From: Bacteroidales bacterium | GTDB lineage: Bacteria > Bacteroidota > Bacteroidia > Bacteroidales > Lentimicrobiaceae | Length of the DNA: 64,000 nucleotides | Direction of reading: 5' to 3' | Assembly (NCBI GenBank): GCA_016788045.1 | Contig: JAEUTG010000029.1 | Span: 186,001 to 250,000 of the forward strand | Position numbers and translations under genes: made by a program | Notes under the pieces: generated by a model | Database searches by the model: none | Seen by the model: the letters and a program-made list of their open reading frames with translations, nothing else | What the model was told of the DNA's origin: nothing | Part shown: one piece after another, positions 9,142-17,712 of the stretch | Layout: every line of letters starts with the position of its first letter | Numbering within the stretch: position 1 is the first letter of the stretch

Positions 9142-9297
9142 AGGCGTAGTCGAAACATGGCTTCGGCTTCGCTTAGCCAGACATTCAATTAATTAAGTTT
9201 TCAACCGCACAACGCATTAATTAACTGTTTTGTTTCAATGTTATCCGGTAATCTCATACGCAATTCCGATGTTACGCATAAAACAAAGTTTAGAGTT

Positions 9298-9340
9298 CTT
9301 ACCTCTTACTTCATCTTCTATCTGATTTCCGACCTCTGAC
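9298..9340. repeat. 43-bp direct repeat, first copy
   Basis: This pyrimidine-rich segment is repeated at 9501-9543 with four mismatches in 43 bases. The two copies flank the 26-bp tandem repeat array at 9368-9445. Confidence 0.7.
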
Positions 9341-9367
9341 CTCAGATTGCCGCTTTAAAGGACTCAC

Positions 9368-9445
9368 GCCTGTCTGCCTGTGCATACAGGCAGGCCTGTT
9401 TGCCTGTGCATACAGGCAGGCCTGTTTGCCTGTGCATACAGGCAA
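9368..9445. repeat. Tandem array of three 26-bp units, each with a palindrome
   Basis: Three nearly identical 26-base units lie head to tail at 9368, 9394 and 9420. Each contains TGCCTGT, a GCAT loop and ACAGGCA, so each can fold into a 7-bp hairpin. Only a C/T change and the last base differ between units. Single, more degenerate relatives are found at 13231-13252 and 24716-24807. Confidence 0.85.
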
Positions 9446-9500
9446 GCAAAGACCCGCCTGCACTACATTTCGGTGGGCAGGCGCAAAGACGCAATGATTT

Positions 9501-9543
9501 CTTACATCTTACTTCATCTTCTATCTGACTGCTGACCTCTGAC
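9501..9543. repeat. 43-bp direct repeat, second copy
   Basis: Second copy of the segment at 9298-9340, 203 bases downstream, 39 of 43 bases identical. Confidence 0.7.
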
Positions 9544-9597
9544 TTCCGACTTCAGACTTCTTTAAATCCCTTCTCAAAGAAAAAGGTTATAAATCGT

Positions 9598-11148
9598 TTA
9601 ATCATCAAAGGCATCAAACTTAATGCCCTGGGCCAATGGCAGCTCTGTAGAAAAATTGATGGTATTGGTTTGCCTGCGCATATAGGCTTTCCAGGCATCT
9701 GACCCTGATTCGCGGCCACCACCGGTATCTTTTTCGCCACCGAAGGCTCCACCGATTTCAGCGCCGTTGGTCGCAATGTTCACATTGGCGATGCCGCAAT
9801 CGGAGCCCTCGTGTGAAAGGAATTTCTCTGTTTCGAGGATGTTTTTCGAAAAAATAGCAGATGATAAACCCTGGGGTACGGCGTTGTGCAGTTCAATGGC
9901 TTCGTCAAGCGATTTGTACTTGATCACATAAAGAATCGGCGCGAAGGTTTCTTCCTGCACGATTTTAAAGTGATTTTCCACTTCTGCAATACAGGGAACA
10001 ACATAACAGCCCGATTCAAAACCGGGGCCTTCAAGTACCTGGCCTCCGTAAAGGATTTTCCCTCCTTCGGCAACGATCTGTTGTTGTGCAGCCACGAAAT
10101 TCTTCACTGCATCCTGATCTACCAGAGGGCCAACCACGGTTTCAGCGTCAAGCGGATGGCCGATCCTGAGCTGCTTGTAGGCGGTTATCAGTTTGTCGGT
10201 GAATTTGTCGAAGATACAATCATGAATCAGCAAACGACGGGTAGAGGTGCAACGCTGCCCCGAGGTAGCTACTGCCCCGAAAAGGCTGGCCCTCAAAGCC
10301 ATGTTGAGGTTCCCGTATTGAGAAACCACAATGGCATTGTTTCCGCCGAGCTCAAGGATACTTCTTCCGAGCCTTTCGCCGACGATCTTACTCACGTGAC
10401 GGCCTACCCTGGTTGAACCTGTAACAGAGATCAGGGGGATGCGCCTGTCGGCCAGGAAGTCATCGCCGATATATTGTGAACTGCCGGCAACAAGGTTCAG
10501 CACACCTTCGGGTACTTTATTTTCTGCCAGCACTTTTTCTATGATTTTATGCACAGCCAAAGCGCTCAGCATTACCTTGGAGGAAGGTTTCCACACGACC
10601 ACGTCACCGCACACCATGGCCAGCATGGCATTCCAAGCCCAAACGGCCACCGGGAAATTGAAGGCCGATATAACACCAACAACACCAAGCGGGTGATACT
10701 GATCATACATCCGGTGGCGTTCGCGTTCCGAATGCATGGTGAAACCATACAACTGCCGAGAAAGCCCGACAGCAAAGTCGGCAATGTCAATCATCTCCTG
10801 GACTTCGCCAAGACCTTCCTGATAAACTTTTCCCATCTCGTATGATACCAGCGATCCGAGGGGTTCCTTGAACTCCCGGAGCCGGTTCCCGATCTGTCGC
10901 ACAATTTCCCCTCTTTTGGGGGCCGGAACCATGCGCCACTCTTTGAATGCTTCGGTTGCCCTGCCCATGATCACTTCATAGTCATCCCAGGTAGCCTGAT
11001 TTATTGTAGCAATCAGCCGGCCATCAGCCGGTGAATAGGAGGATATGGGTTTCCCTTTGGTTGAATGCCAGATTGTTCCTGAGGTGGCTCCGTTGTTCAC
11101 TTGTTCTATGCCAAGTTGACTCAGGAAGCCCCTGATTTGTGTCTCCAT
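9598..11148 (-). CDS. amaB: Alpha-aminoadipic semialdehyde (piperideine-6-carboxylate) dehydrogenase, ALDH7 family
   Basis: This 516-residue NAD-dependent aldehyde dehydrogenase belongs to the antiquitin (ALDH7A1) group. That group oxidises 2-aminoadipate 6-semialdehyde, in equilibrium with piperideine-6-carboxylate, to 2-aminoadipate in lysine degradation. The active-site set is complete: Asn164 in SAFNFP, Glu266 in LELGGN and nucleophile Cys300 in SGQRCTSTRR. The GQRCTSTRR form and the C-terminal GGGRESGSDAWKAYMRRQT are typical of the ALDH7 group. It is transcribed alone, 234 bases after the tungstate-binding gene. No lysine aminotransferase or saccharopine gene is in view, so other semialdehydes remain possible. 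Confidence 0.88.
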   Translation of the reverse strand: METQIRGFLSQLGIEQVNNGATSGTIWHSTKGKPISSYSPADGRLIATINQATWDDYEVIMGRATEAFKEWRMVPAPKRGEIVRQIGNRLREFKEPLGSLVSYEMGKVYQEGLGEVQEMIDIADFAVGLSRQLYGFTMHSERERHRMYDQYHPLGVVGVISAFNFPVAVWAWNAMLAMVCGDVVVWKPSSKVMLSALAVHKIIEKVLAENKVPEGVLNLVAGSSQYIGDDFLADRRIPLISVTGSTRVGRHVSKIVGERLGRSILELGGNNAIVVSQYGNLNMALRASLFGAVATSGQRCTSTRRLLIHDCIFDKFTDKLITAYKQLRIGHPLDAETVVGPLVDQDAVKNFVAAQQQIVAEGGKILYGGQVLEGPGFESGCYVVPCIAEVENHFKIVQEETFAPILYVIKYKSLDEAIELHNAVPQGLSSAIFSKNILETEKFLSHEGSDCGIANVNIATNGAEIGGAFGGEKDTGGGRESGSDAWKAYMRRQTNTINFSTELPLAQGIKFDAFDD

Positions 11149-11382
11149 TTGAAATTAATTTACGGGTTTCAGAATCTGTTTTAATCCTGTTATACTCTGT
11201 GAATCGACCCGTCCTTTAAGGTGGGTGTTAATCAGATTATCAGAAAAGGTAGCATAGTCATGAACAATTTGTAAATTCATCATAAATTTCTCATGTTTCT
11301 GCCTCCGGATTGGTTGCAAATGTTATGCCCGCCCCAAAGGACAAGCCTGAATAAAAATTAAATTTGAAATTTAACCCGACTT

Positions 11383-12360
11383 TTACTCCCTGACCAGATT
11401 TTTCAATGTTTCCGGCAGTCGGATGGTTTTCTGACTTGTACGGGGACTGAGCGGAGTTTGTCCTGATCTCATCAGAATCTGTTTTCCGGTTGGCCCCATC
11501 AGAAGCTCTATAAACGCAAGAGCGGCTTTTTTGTTTGGTGCTTTTTCAGGAACGGTAATTCCGTAAATCATGGGTTCTCCTTTTACCGTAATCTTTTCAT
11601 CGGGGGTGTTGCCGGCAACCTGTGTCGACACTGTGCTGTAAAATTCACGCTGATCGTAACTGCCCAGGTTGATTTCAGGAGGCAATTCAACAAAAGGCAG
11701 TTTGTGCTGCAGGGCTACCGATTTGTAGATAAAAATGTAATCAATGGTACCTGACTCAAGCAATGCCAGCAGATCAACCTCCTTCGGCCTGATGTATTGC
11801 TTGTCTTTATTCATCATTTCCTTATAAAGATCGGCCTTCTGATAATATGTCGAAGCAAGTTTGAGGCTCAGCACGGTGCGGTACCCGCAGGGGTCAGAAT
11901 CCGGATCTGACCGGCCTGTCTTAACCCCGGGAAGTAAAAGAATCCGGTGCCAGTTTCCGGCATTGATTTCTGCTGCATAGGCTGATTGCGGCTGATAAAC
12001 AACGGCCAGCTCATTTCCGGCAAACTGAAGGTTCCAGCTTGCATATTCCGGAATCATTAACTGATCAATCAGGGTGAAATCTGCTGAGGCCAGCAGATCG
12101 CAGGGCTTTTTGAGGTCGGTAATTTTCCGGATTGAAGCCAGGCTTCCTGCCGATTCGGTGAGGACCTTCACCCCGGGATGAATGACCATGAAGGAATCAG
12201 CCAGTTCTTTGAAGGGGACAGAAAGGCTGCCGGCATGAAAAACAATGAGTTCTCCGCTCAGCTCACCGGCAGGAGATTGCTTTTTGGGGTTACAACCCTG
12301 ACTGGCCAGCAACAGGAACAATCCAACCAGGCTCAGCCATAGCAAATCAGGTTTTCTCAT
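11383..12360 (-). CDS. wtpA: Tungstate/molybdate-binding ABC transporter lipoprotein (WtpA/ModA-like)
   Basis: This 325-residue extracytoplasmic solute-binding protein resembles WtpA, the tungstate/molybdate-binding component of an ABC importer. The N-terminus is a lipoprotein signal with Cys23 as the likely lipidated residue (LLLASQGC). The mature part starts with LIVFHAGSLSVPFKELA, then SAGSLASIRKITDL and CDLLASADFTLID, typical of this group where the first serine contacts the oxyanion. It overlaps the ModE-like regulator gene by 14 bases. No permease or ATPase gene is next to it, which is unusual. The nearby tungsten oxidoreductase (15535-17688) suggests tungstate as ligand, but binding preference cannot be read from sequence. 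Confidence 0.87.
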   Translation of the reverse strand: MRKPDLLWLSLVGLFLLLASQGCNPKKQSPAGELSGELIVFHAGSLSVPFKELADSFMVIHPGVKVLTESAGSLASIRKITDLKKPCDLLASADFTLIDQLMIPEYASWNLQFAGNELAVVYQPQSAYAAEINAGNWHRILLLPGVKTGRSDPDSDPCGYRTVLSLKLASTYYQKADLYKEMMNKDKQYIRPKEVDLLALLESGTIDYIFIYKSVALQHKLPFVELPPEINLGSYDQREFYSTVSTQVAGNTPDEKITVKGEPMIYGITVPEKAPNKKAALAFIELLMGPTGKQILMRSGQTPLSPRTSQKTIRLPETLKNLVRE

Positions 12361-12727
12361 TGTTGTTTAATTCCATTATCAGTATCTTAAACTGCTCCTG
12401 CATCTGCAGGTCCATTTTTTTATGGAAATTGTCAAAGGCCTTTATCAGTCTTTGCCCTTCAACAGTTAAGGTTGAGCTACCCCCGTCAGCGCCTCCGCGG
12501 GTCTTCTCCAGCAGTGAGAAGCCGAGGCGTTTTTCAATGCTTTTCAGATCGTTCCAGGTTCTGCGGTAGGTTATTCCCAGCTTGTCGCAGGCTGCGGTAA
12601 GCGAACCGGTTTCATCGATGGTTTTCAGGATTTTCCACTTTCCATCGCCCAGCAATCCGTTGCCTGATTCATCGGTAAACCATATTTTATAATCGACCCT
12701 GAGGTTATTGAACTTTTTGGCTTCCAT
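12347..12727 (-). CDS. ModE-like winged-helix regulator without the molybdate-sensing domain
   Basis: This 126-residue protein matches the DNA-binding half of ModE: a winged helix around residues 30-95 with TGSLTAACDKLGITYRRTWNDL as recognition region (positions 40-62) and the following KTRGGADGGSSTLT wing. Full ModE also has MOP-type molybdate-binding domains, which are missing here; such short LysR/ModE-type regulators are common next to modA/wtpA genes. It probably controls molybdate/tungstate uptake or use. The gene overlaps wtpA by 14 bases, indicating translation as one unit, and begins 37 bases after ppnP. Confidence 0.85.
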   Translation of the reverse strand: MEAKKFNNLRVDYKIWFTDESGNGLLGDGKWKILKTIDETGSLTAACDKLGITYRRTWNDLKSIEKRLGFSLLEKTRGGADGGSSTLTVEGQRLIKAFDNFHKKMDLQMQEQFKILIMELNNNEKT

Positions 12728-12764
12728 AAGACGGAGTGTTAAAAAACAGCGGAAATATAATCGC

Positions 12765-13046
12765 CTACCGGTAAAGACAACGATAAGAGGTGTCGCCCTG
12801 CATCCTCACTTTAAACTTTACCCCGGCGGGAACAATAAATGTGTCAAAAGGCCTGTAGGCTTTCCATTCGTTTTCGTCCGGAAGCATCACTTCCATCTCC
12901 CCGGATATCACCGTCATGTATTCAACGGTGGAAGTGCCGAATTCATAGTCACCCGCAGCCATTACGCCCACTGTGGCAGGGCCTTCTGGTGTTTCAAAAG
13001 CAATGGATTTTACCTTGCCATCGAAGTATTCATTTGTTTTAAACAT
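12765..13046 (-). CDS. ppnP: Pyrimidine/purine nucleoside phosphorylase PpnP
   Basis: This 93-residue single-cupin protein corresponds to PpnP (formerly YaiE, DUF1255), which splits nucleosides with phosphate into base and ribose 1-phosphate. The opening FKTNEYFDGKVKSIAFE and the central EYMTVISGEMEVMLPDE plus FIVPAGVKFKV are characteristic, and the length is exactly that of the family. It lies upstream of the modE-like and wtpA genes with short spacing, but no functional link is evident. A TAGGTTTG promoter box lies 26 bases upstream. Confidence 0.88.
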   Translation of the reverse strand: MFKTNEYFDGKVKSIAFETPEGPATVGVMAAGDYEFGTSTVEYMTVISGEMEVMLPDENEWKAYRPFDTFIVPAGVKFKVRMQGDTSYRCLYR

Positions 13047-13071
13047 AACCTGATCGTTTTATTTTATTCCA

Positions 13072-13079
13072 CAAACCTA
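13072..13079 (-). promoter_or_regulatory. Candidate -7 box for ppnP (and possibly modE-wtpA)
   Basis: The minus strand reads TAGGTTTG, matching TAnnTTTG, 26 bases before the ppnP start. A TTTG on the same strand lies at 13095-13098, 15 bases away, closer than the usual 19 bases. Confidence 0.4.
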
Positions 13080-13230
13080 AACGTTTTCAGCATACAAACC
13101 AATACCCCTTCCTTGAAAAACCTTGTAATTTAAAGTCATTCTGAGGGTTCATTCCAAAAAAAATTGAGCATAATGTGCAGATGACAGAGGTTGCACCATT
13201 TATCATTCATAAGCCGTTTGCACGCGCCTG

Positions 13231-13252
13231 CCTGTTTGCCCATGCAGACAGG
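13231..13252. repeat. Degenerate dispersed palindrome
   Basis: CCTGTTTGC at 13231-13239 pairs with GCAGACAGG at 13244-13252 with one mismatch and a 4-base loop. It is a relative of the 26-bp units at 9368-9445. Confidence 0.55.
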
Positions 13253-13329
13253 TCAGAAGATAAAACGCGCGCAAACAGTGTTTTGCTAATTCAAACATAC
13301 TGTGGTCGTTAGTTAAATCTGTCATTGGT

Positions 13330-13361
13330 GCTTGTCTGCTTGTCGGCACAAGCAAACAAGC
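13330..13361. repeat. Dispersed palindrome, 14-bp arms
   Basis: GCTTGTCTGCTTGT at 13330-13343 pairs with ACAAGCAAACAAGC at 13348-13361 (one mismatch, loop CGGC). It is the same hairpin type as at 9110-9141. Confidence 0.65.
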
Positions 13362-13734
13362 AGGCTTTCCTGATTGATTGCCCGGGAGACAGGCCCGCCA
13401 ATGGTTATCTGAGAGTTTTACCGGACAACCGTGATAATTATAAATTCGGTGGGTCTCTCTGGTTCTCAATTTTAATCAGTGAAATTAAAAATGTTACACA
13501 GAGGTTCACAAATGAGACACAGAGTTACACAGAGATTCTCAGCTTATAGTGAATATAAATTACTGTTGTCCAATAGTGGGCAGGAGATTACATACTACCT
13601 TTCCTTTCGGTAGAATTTCATAGTATTCATTTTTAGTTGCTTACAGCGATTATACCGGGATTTTCAGTGAACAAACCAGGGGTCTGCTTGTTTAACGAGC
13701 CTTTACAAACCTTACCAATAATCTTGCTTCTATT

Positions 13735-15375
13735 ATGAACAATGCCATTTTTACTTTTGATTATCCGGCCAACGAGCCGGTGAAATCCTACTCACCCGGA
13801 ACGAGGGAGCGCAAAGAACTGCAAGCCGAGCTTGATCTGATGTCGTCGCAGCAACTCGACATTCCGCTGATCATCGGCGGAAAGGAGATCCGGACAGGAA
13901 TCACAGAAGAAGTCCGTATGCCCCATGACCACGGTCATATCCTTGGCAGGTACCATAAAGCAGGAGCCAAAGAAGTAAAAATGGCTGTGGAAGCTTCACA
14001 GAAAGCCCACCGGTTGTGGGAGTCATTTTCATACGTCGAAAGGGTGTCGGTTACCCTGAAGATTGCTGAACTGATTGCCAAAAAGTACAGAGCACGCCTG
14101 AATGCCGCTACCATGCTGGGGCAGAGCAAGAATGCTTTCCAGGCAGAAATAGACAGTGCCTGCGAAACCATTGACTTTCTGCGGTTCAACGCGCATTACA
14201 TCTCAGATATCTACAACGAACAGCCCCATTCCGATCCCGGTTTTATCAACCGTATTGAGTACCGGCCCATTGAAGGTTTTATCTTCTCGCTGACACCCTT
14301 CAATTTCACCGCTATAGCCTCCAACCTCAATATGTCACCGGCTCTGATGGGCAATACCCTGCTCTGGAAACCGGCCACCACCTCTATTCTCTCGAATTAT
14401 GTGCTGATGGAAATCTATAAAGAGGCCGGCCTTCCGGATGGCGTGGTCAATTTTATTCCGGGCGATGGTCCTGAAATCGGGAATGCTGTTTTTTCGGACA
14501 GGCTTTTTGCAGGACTGCATTTTACCGGGTCCAACATAACCTTCAACAGGCTATGGGGAATGGCCGCACAGAACCTGCGTAACTACAAGTCCTATCCGAA
14601 AATTGTTGGTGAAACCGGAGGCAAAGACTTTATCCTTGTGCACGCATCGGCCGGAGTAGATGAAGTTGCAACGGCCATTGTCAGGGGGGCTTTTGAATAT
14701 CAGGGGCAGAAATGCTCTGCCGCCTCCAGGGCTTATATCCCCGACAACCTCTGGCCGGCTGTTAAGCGCAGGGTAGGAGAGATGCTGTCGGAAGTTACCC
14801 TGGGGGATGTCAGGGACTTCTCCAATTTCATGAATGCAGTAATCAGTGAAGCCTCTTTCGACAACATCATGCGTTATATCGATAAGGTCAATCAATCGAA
14901 TGAAGCAAAAGTGGTATTTGGGGGCAAGGGCGATAAATCGAAAGGTTATTTCATTGAACCAACCATTGTTGAAACAAGCAACCCCCACTTTGTCACCATG
15001 GAAGAAGAGATCTTCGGGCCCCTGCTCACCGTGCATGTTTACCCGGAAAAGGATTTTGAAGATGTACTCACCCTGGTTGATGAAACCTCCCCTTACGCCC
15101 TCACAGGAGCAATCTTCGCCAGCGACAGGCACGTTCTCGACCAGGCCAGTCAGGCACTGAAATACGCAGCTGGAAATCTGTATTTCAACGATAAACCAAC
15201 CGGTGCTGTAGTAGGTCAGCAACCCTTCGGCGGATCAAGGCAATCGGGAACCAACGACAAGGCGGGCAGTCACCTCAACCTGCTGCGCTGGACCAGCCCG
15301 CGTACCATCAAGGAGACCTTGCTGCCACCTACCGACTTCAGGTACCCGTTTATGCGGGATGATAAATGTCATTAA
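13735..15375 (+). CDS. pruA: L-glutamate gamma-semialdehyde (1-pyrroline-5-carboxylate) dehydrogenase
   Basis: This 546-residue ALDH4-type enzyme oxidises glutamate 5-semialdehyde, in equilibrium with pyrroline-5-carboxylate, to glutamate with NAD+, the second step of proline breakdown. Visible marks are TPFNFTAIASNLN (Asn190 region), GETGGKDF with Glu293, EYQGQKCSAASRAY with catalytic Cys327, and the C-terminal QQPFGGSRQSGTNDKAG. Length and N-terminal extension match single-function P5CDHs of Bacteroidota and eukaryotes, not the fused PutA. No proline dehydrogenase gene is in view. Downstream is a large hairpin, then the converging tungsten oxidoreductase gene. Confidence 0.93.
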   Translation: MNNAIFTFDYPANEPVKSYSPGTRERKELQAELDLMSSQQLDIPLIIGGKEIRTGITEEVRMPHDHGHILGRYHKAGAKEVKMAVEASQKAHRLWESFSYVERVSVTLKIAELIAKKYRARLNAATMLGQSKNAFQAEIDSACETIDFLRFNAHYISDIYNEQPHSDPGFINRIEYRPIEGFIFSLTPFNFTAIASNLNMSPALMGNTLLWKPATTSILSNYVLMEIYKEAGLPDGVVNFIPGDGPEIGNAVFSDRLFAGLHFTGSNITFNRLWGMAAQNLRNYKSYPKIVGETGGKDFILVHASAGVDEVATAIVRGAFEYQGQKCSAASRAYIPDNLWPAVKRRVGEMLSEVTLGDVRDFSNFMNAVISEASFDNIMRYIDKVNQSNEAKVVFGGKGDKSKGYFIEPTIVETSNPHFVTMEEEIFGPLLTVHVYPEKDFEDVLTLVDETSPYALTGAIFASDRHVLDQASQALKYAAGNLYFNDKPTGAVVGQQPFGGSRQSGTNDKAGSHLNLLRWTSPRTIKETLLPPTDFRYPFMRDDKCH

Positions 15376-15396
15376 TTAAAAGTGGCTGGCTTTGAA

Positions 15397-15448
15397 ATCA
15401 GATCTGGCTCCGTTCCGATTCCTGACGGAACGAAGTCTGACATCTGAT
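15397..15448. terminator. Large imperfect hairpin between converging genes, possible two-way terminator
   Basis: ATCAGAT at 15397-15403 pairs with ATCTGAT at 15442-15448, and inside it CGTTCCG at 15411-15417 pairs with CGGAACG at 15426-15432 around an 8-base loop. It lies 22 bases after pruA and before the end of the converging aor gene. There is no strong T-run, so terminator function is only probable. Confidence 0.45.
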
Positions 15449-15460
15449 TATCAATAAATT

Positions 15461-15480
15461 GTCATATTGAGCGGAGTCGA
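15461..15480. repeat. Dispersed 20-bp repeat, second copy
   Basis: GTCATATTGAGCGGAGTCGA differs at one base from the copy at 9079-9098. It lies between the hairpin and the end of the aor gene. Confidence 0.6.
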
Positions 15481-15534
15481 AATATGTACAATTTATTGCT
15501 TCCCGGACAGACCCAAAGTTATTCATTCCCGTTA

Positions 15535-17688
15535 CTACTGAAGCGGTTCCACCACTTCAATCAGCTCGGGCAGATCCATGCCGAGTTTCTTCAGGTGTTC
15601 AATCTTCGGAACCCCGTTGCTGGTCCATCCCCTTCTGAAATAAACGGCATCGAGCAACTGCTCATACCTGTTTTCGCGGTATTTGCGGGTGGCATCCATC
15701 TTCTCTTTCAGGGTCATCTTCGCCGGGTCGAGGTTCATCAGTTCGGCAAGTTGTTTGTCATAACGTTCCTGACGTGACAGGTATTCCTCTTCGGTAACAG
15801 GGCCGGCAGCGCGGTAGGGCTGGGCATCGTGTTTCCTGAGGCCGTAGCCACGTCTGATGTTGAAGATCCGCTGGAAGTTGTAAACGCGCTCCGATTGCCT
15901 GATGATCTCATACTTGTCAATGTTTTCGCCGGTAACCGCGTTGTAAATGGTTACATAATTGTCGACATGTTCGGGAACCTTGGCGGGTTCGTCACTCAGG
16001 GCATTGCTTTCGGGTTCAACGTCATTCCAGGGAAGCTTGCACAATCCCTGCAGTCCGAACCAGGTGCGGAACATCGGGAAATAGTGCAGTGCCTCTGCCT
16101 TGTTCTCAAAGGTTGGTATCTGGTTGTTTACCATGTCCATAAAGATCAGCCAGGCTTCATCGTGCTGCGGACCTTTATTGGTCATGGCATATCCGCCCTG
16201 CTGTGCCAGCGATTCCTTTGAAATGTACTGTGAATACTCAAGTCCTTTGTTCTCCATTCCGATGTCCTGAAGGAACTGGGGATCGCCCCAGCCTTTTTCA
16301 ATGAACATTTCCTTCATTTTGCGTACACCCAGTCCGGCAATTTTTCCGAAACCTTCACCGCGGGAAAGCTGATGCAGCAGCTCCATAGCCCCGTCGGCAT
16401 TGCCGAAGTTGAGTTCAAGGCCACCGGTGCGTTCTTTATTCAGAACCCCGGCTTCATAACACTCCATCACGAATCCGAGGATGGTACCCCATGAGATGGT
16501 GCAGATGCCATAGGTATCGCAGTAAAAGTTGGCTTCAATGGTGAAATCCGGGTTGAAAATTCCGGCACACGAGCCAAGTGATGATGCCGTTTCATATTCC
16601 GGACCATCCACAATGACTTTGGAACCGGCATAAGGACCTGAACGCAGCTGATAATGATCTACTCCTTTGGCGCATGACATATTACAGCCGATCCAGCAGC
16701 CGTCGGGAACCCCCTGGGTAAATCTTTCCTTGTAAATCTCTGAATGGATTTTAGCTGCATCGGGATGACTGCCGAACTTGAAATTGTTGGTAGGCAGCAG
16801 ATCATAGTCATTCATCACATTGGTAAGGTGGGCCGTGCCTTTTGTCCTCATTTCGGCCTGACTGTCGTCGAGCTCCCGCATTTCGCGGTTGAAGTTACGC
16901 CCACGGGCCATAATCGCCTCAAGATCCACAACATTGTTGAGGTTCCCTTTGATACCGCTGGTTTTTGAAACCAGTGCCCTGATTCCTTTATCAATGAAAA
17001 CCGTGCCTATTCCACCGCGACCGGCCTGTTTCAACCGGGTAACCTTACGTTTTGAGTCGAAGAAACTGAAATTAAGCATCCCGATGAGTGAATGCCTGGC
17101 AGCAGTGCCTGCCGATACCACCGAAACATTCTTTCGTCCGCTTTCTTCATCAGCAAAAATCTCCGTAAGTTTTTCAGCGAGCAGGTGACTGTCTTCAGGG
17201 AGCGAAACGGTTTCATATACCTCAATCATTCCGCGGGTTTCATCGATAAATATCACCACATCCCTGTCGGTTTTTCCCTGAAGCTCCAGGGCGTCAAAAC
17301 CGGCAAACTTCAGGAAGGGTCCAAAATAACCACCCACATTACTGTCGATCACGATGTCGGTCTGTGGTGAAATGGTAACTACAAGTGATTTTCCAGTACC
17401 CGAATACTGGGTAATCCCACAGATCGGGCCCATTCCGATCACAATCTCATTGTCCGGGTCATTCCATTTGGTTGTTGGTTTCGTGGCATCCCACAAAAGC
17501 CTGAGGCCGAATCCTTTGCCCCCGATGAATTTCTCTTTCATCTGCTGGCTGACCGGCTTCTCCTGAATGCTGTTGTCGGTAACGTTGATGTATAACGTAC
17601 GGTTGTTGTAGCCCCGGATTACCGGAGCCAGTGTGTATTGATACTGTTTGACAAGTTTCAGCGCTTTGTTGATTTCTTCGGTGTTCAT
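15535..17688 (-). CDS. aor: Tungsten-dependent aldehyde:ferredoxin oxidoreductase
   Basis: This 717-residue protein belongs to the AOR family: enzymes with a tungsten bis-pterin centre and one Fe4S4 cluster that oxidise aldehydes to acids with ferredoxin, or run the reverse reaction. The N-terminal domain shows KFIGGKGFGLRLLWD and GPICGITQYSGTGK, which bind the pterin. The cluster ligands appear as Cys331, Cys335 and Cys339 in DGCWIGCNMSCAKG plus Cys550 in GLCKLPWND. The spacing C-x3-C-x3-C differs from C-x2-C-x3-C of the Pyrococcus enzyme. The protein is about 100 residues longer than archaeal AOR. It has its own promoter overlapped by a perfect palindrome. A tungstate-binding protein, a ModE-like regulator and a ThiF/ThiS-like pair nearby support a tungsten enzyme. 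The aldehyde is unknown. Confidence 0.9.
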   Translation of the reverse strand: MNTEEINKALKLVKQYQYTLAPVIRGYNNRTLYINVTDNSIQEKPVSQQMKEKFIGGKGFGLRLLWDATKPTTKWNDPDNEIVIGMGPICGITQYSGTGKSLVVTISPQTDIVIDSNVGGYFGPFLKFAGFDALELQGKTDRDVVIFIDETRGMIEVYETVSLPEDSHLLAEKLTEIFADEESGRKNVSVVSAGTAARHSLIGMLNFSFFDSKRKVTRLKQAGRGGIGTVFIDKGIRALVSKTSGIKGNLNNVVDLEAIMARGRNFNREMRELDDSQAEMRTKGTAHLTNVMNDYDLLPTNNFKFGSHPDAAKIHSEIYKERFTQGVPDGCWIGCNMSCAKGVDHYQLRSGPYAGSKVIVDGPEYETASSLGSCAGIFNPDFTIEANFYCDTYGICTISWGTILGFVMECYEAGVLNKERTGGLELNFGNADGAMELLHQLSRGEGFGKIAGLGVRKMKEMFIEKGWGDPQFLQDIGMENKGLEYSQYISKESLAQQGGYAMTNKGPQHDEAWLIFMDMVNNQIPTFENKAEALHYFPMFRTWFGLQGLCKLPWNDVEPESNALSDEPAKVPEHVDNYVTIYNAVTGENIDKYEIIRQSERVYNFQRIFNIRRGYGLRKHDAQPYRAAGPVTEEEYLSRQERYDKQLAELMNLDPAKMTLKEKMDATRKYRENRYEQLLDAVYFRRGWTSNGVPKIEHLKKLGMDLPELIEVVEPLQ

Positions 17689-17712
17689 AGGTCAAAAAGG
17701 GTTGGTTTGTTG

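Larger units (their letters stand above)
8915..9597. other. Repeat-rich intergenic region between polysaccharide locus and aldehyde genes
   Basis: These 683 bases separate the polysaccharide locus from amino-acid/aldehyde metabolism. They hold the flippase promoter and four repeat elements listed separately. I see no credible gene; short open frames here come from the repeats. Confidence 0.7.
13047..13734. other. Intergenic region between ppnP and pruA
   Basis: These 688 bases between two divergent genes hold the ppnP promoter box, the two palindromes listed separately, and a low-complexity stretch around 13495-13535 with the phrase TACACAGAG twice. The open frames here are built from repeats and have no recognisable protein features. 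I could not find a convincing pruA promoter. Confidence 0.65.

Noticed and set aside
9368..9445. CRISPR-like array
   Set aside because: The 26-bp units are directly adjacent with no spacers, and no cas gene is in view.
9886..10416. 176-codon plus-strand frame
   Set aside because: Antisense shadow inside the ALDH7 gene.
13203..13549. Small frames on both strands between ppnP and pruA
   Set aside because: They are formed by palindromic repeats and low-complexity sequence.
14551..15222. 223-codon frame on the minus strand
   Set aside because: It lies wholly antisense to pruA, whose catalytic motifs are all in the plus frame; the minus product has no recognisable domain.
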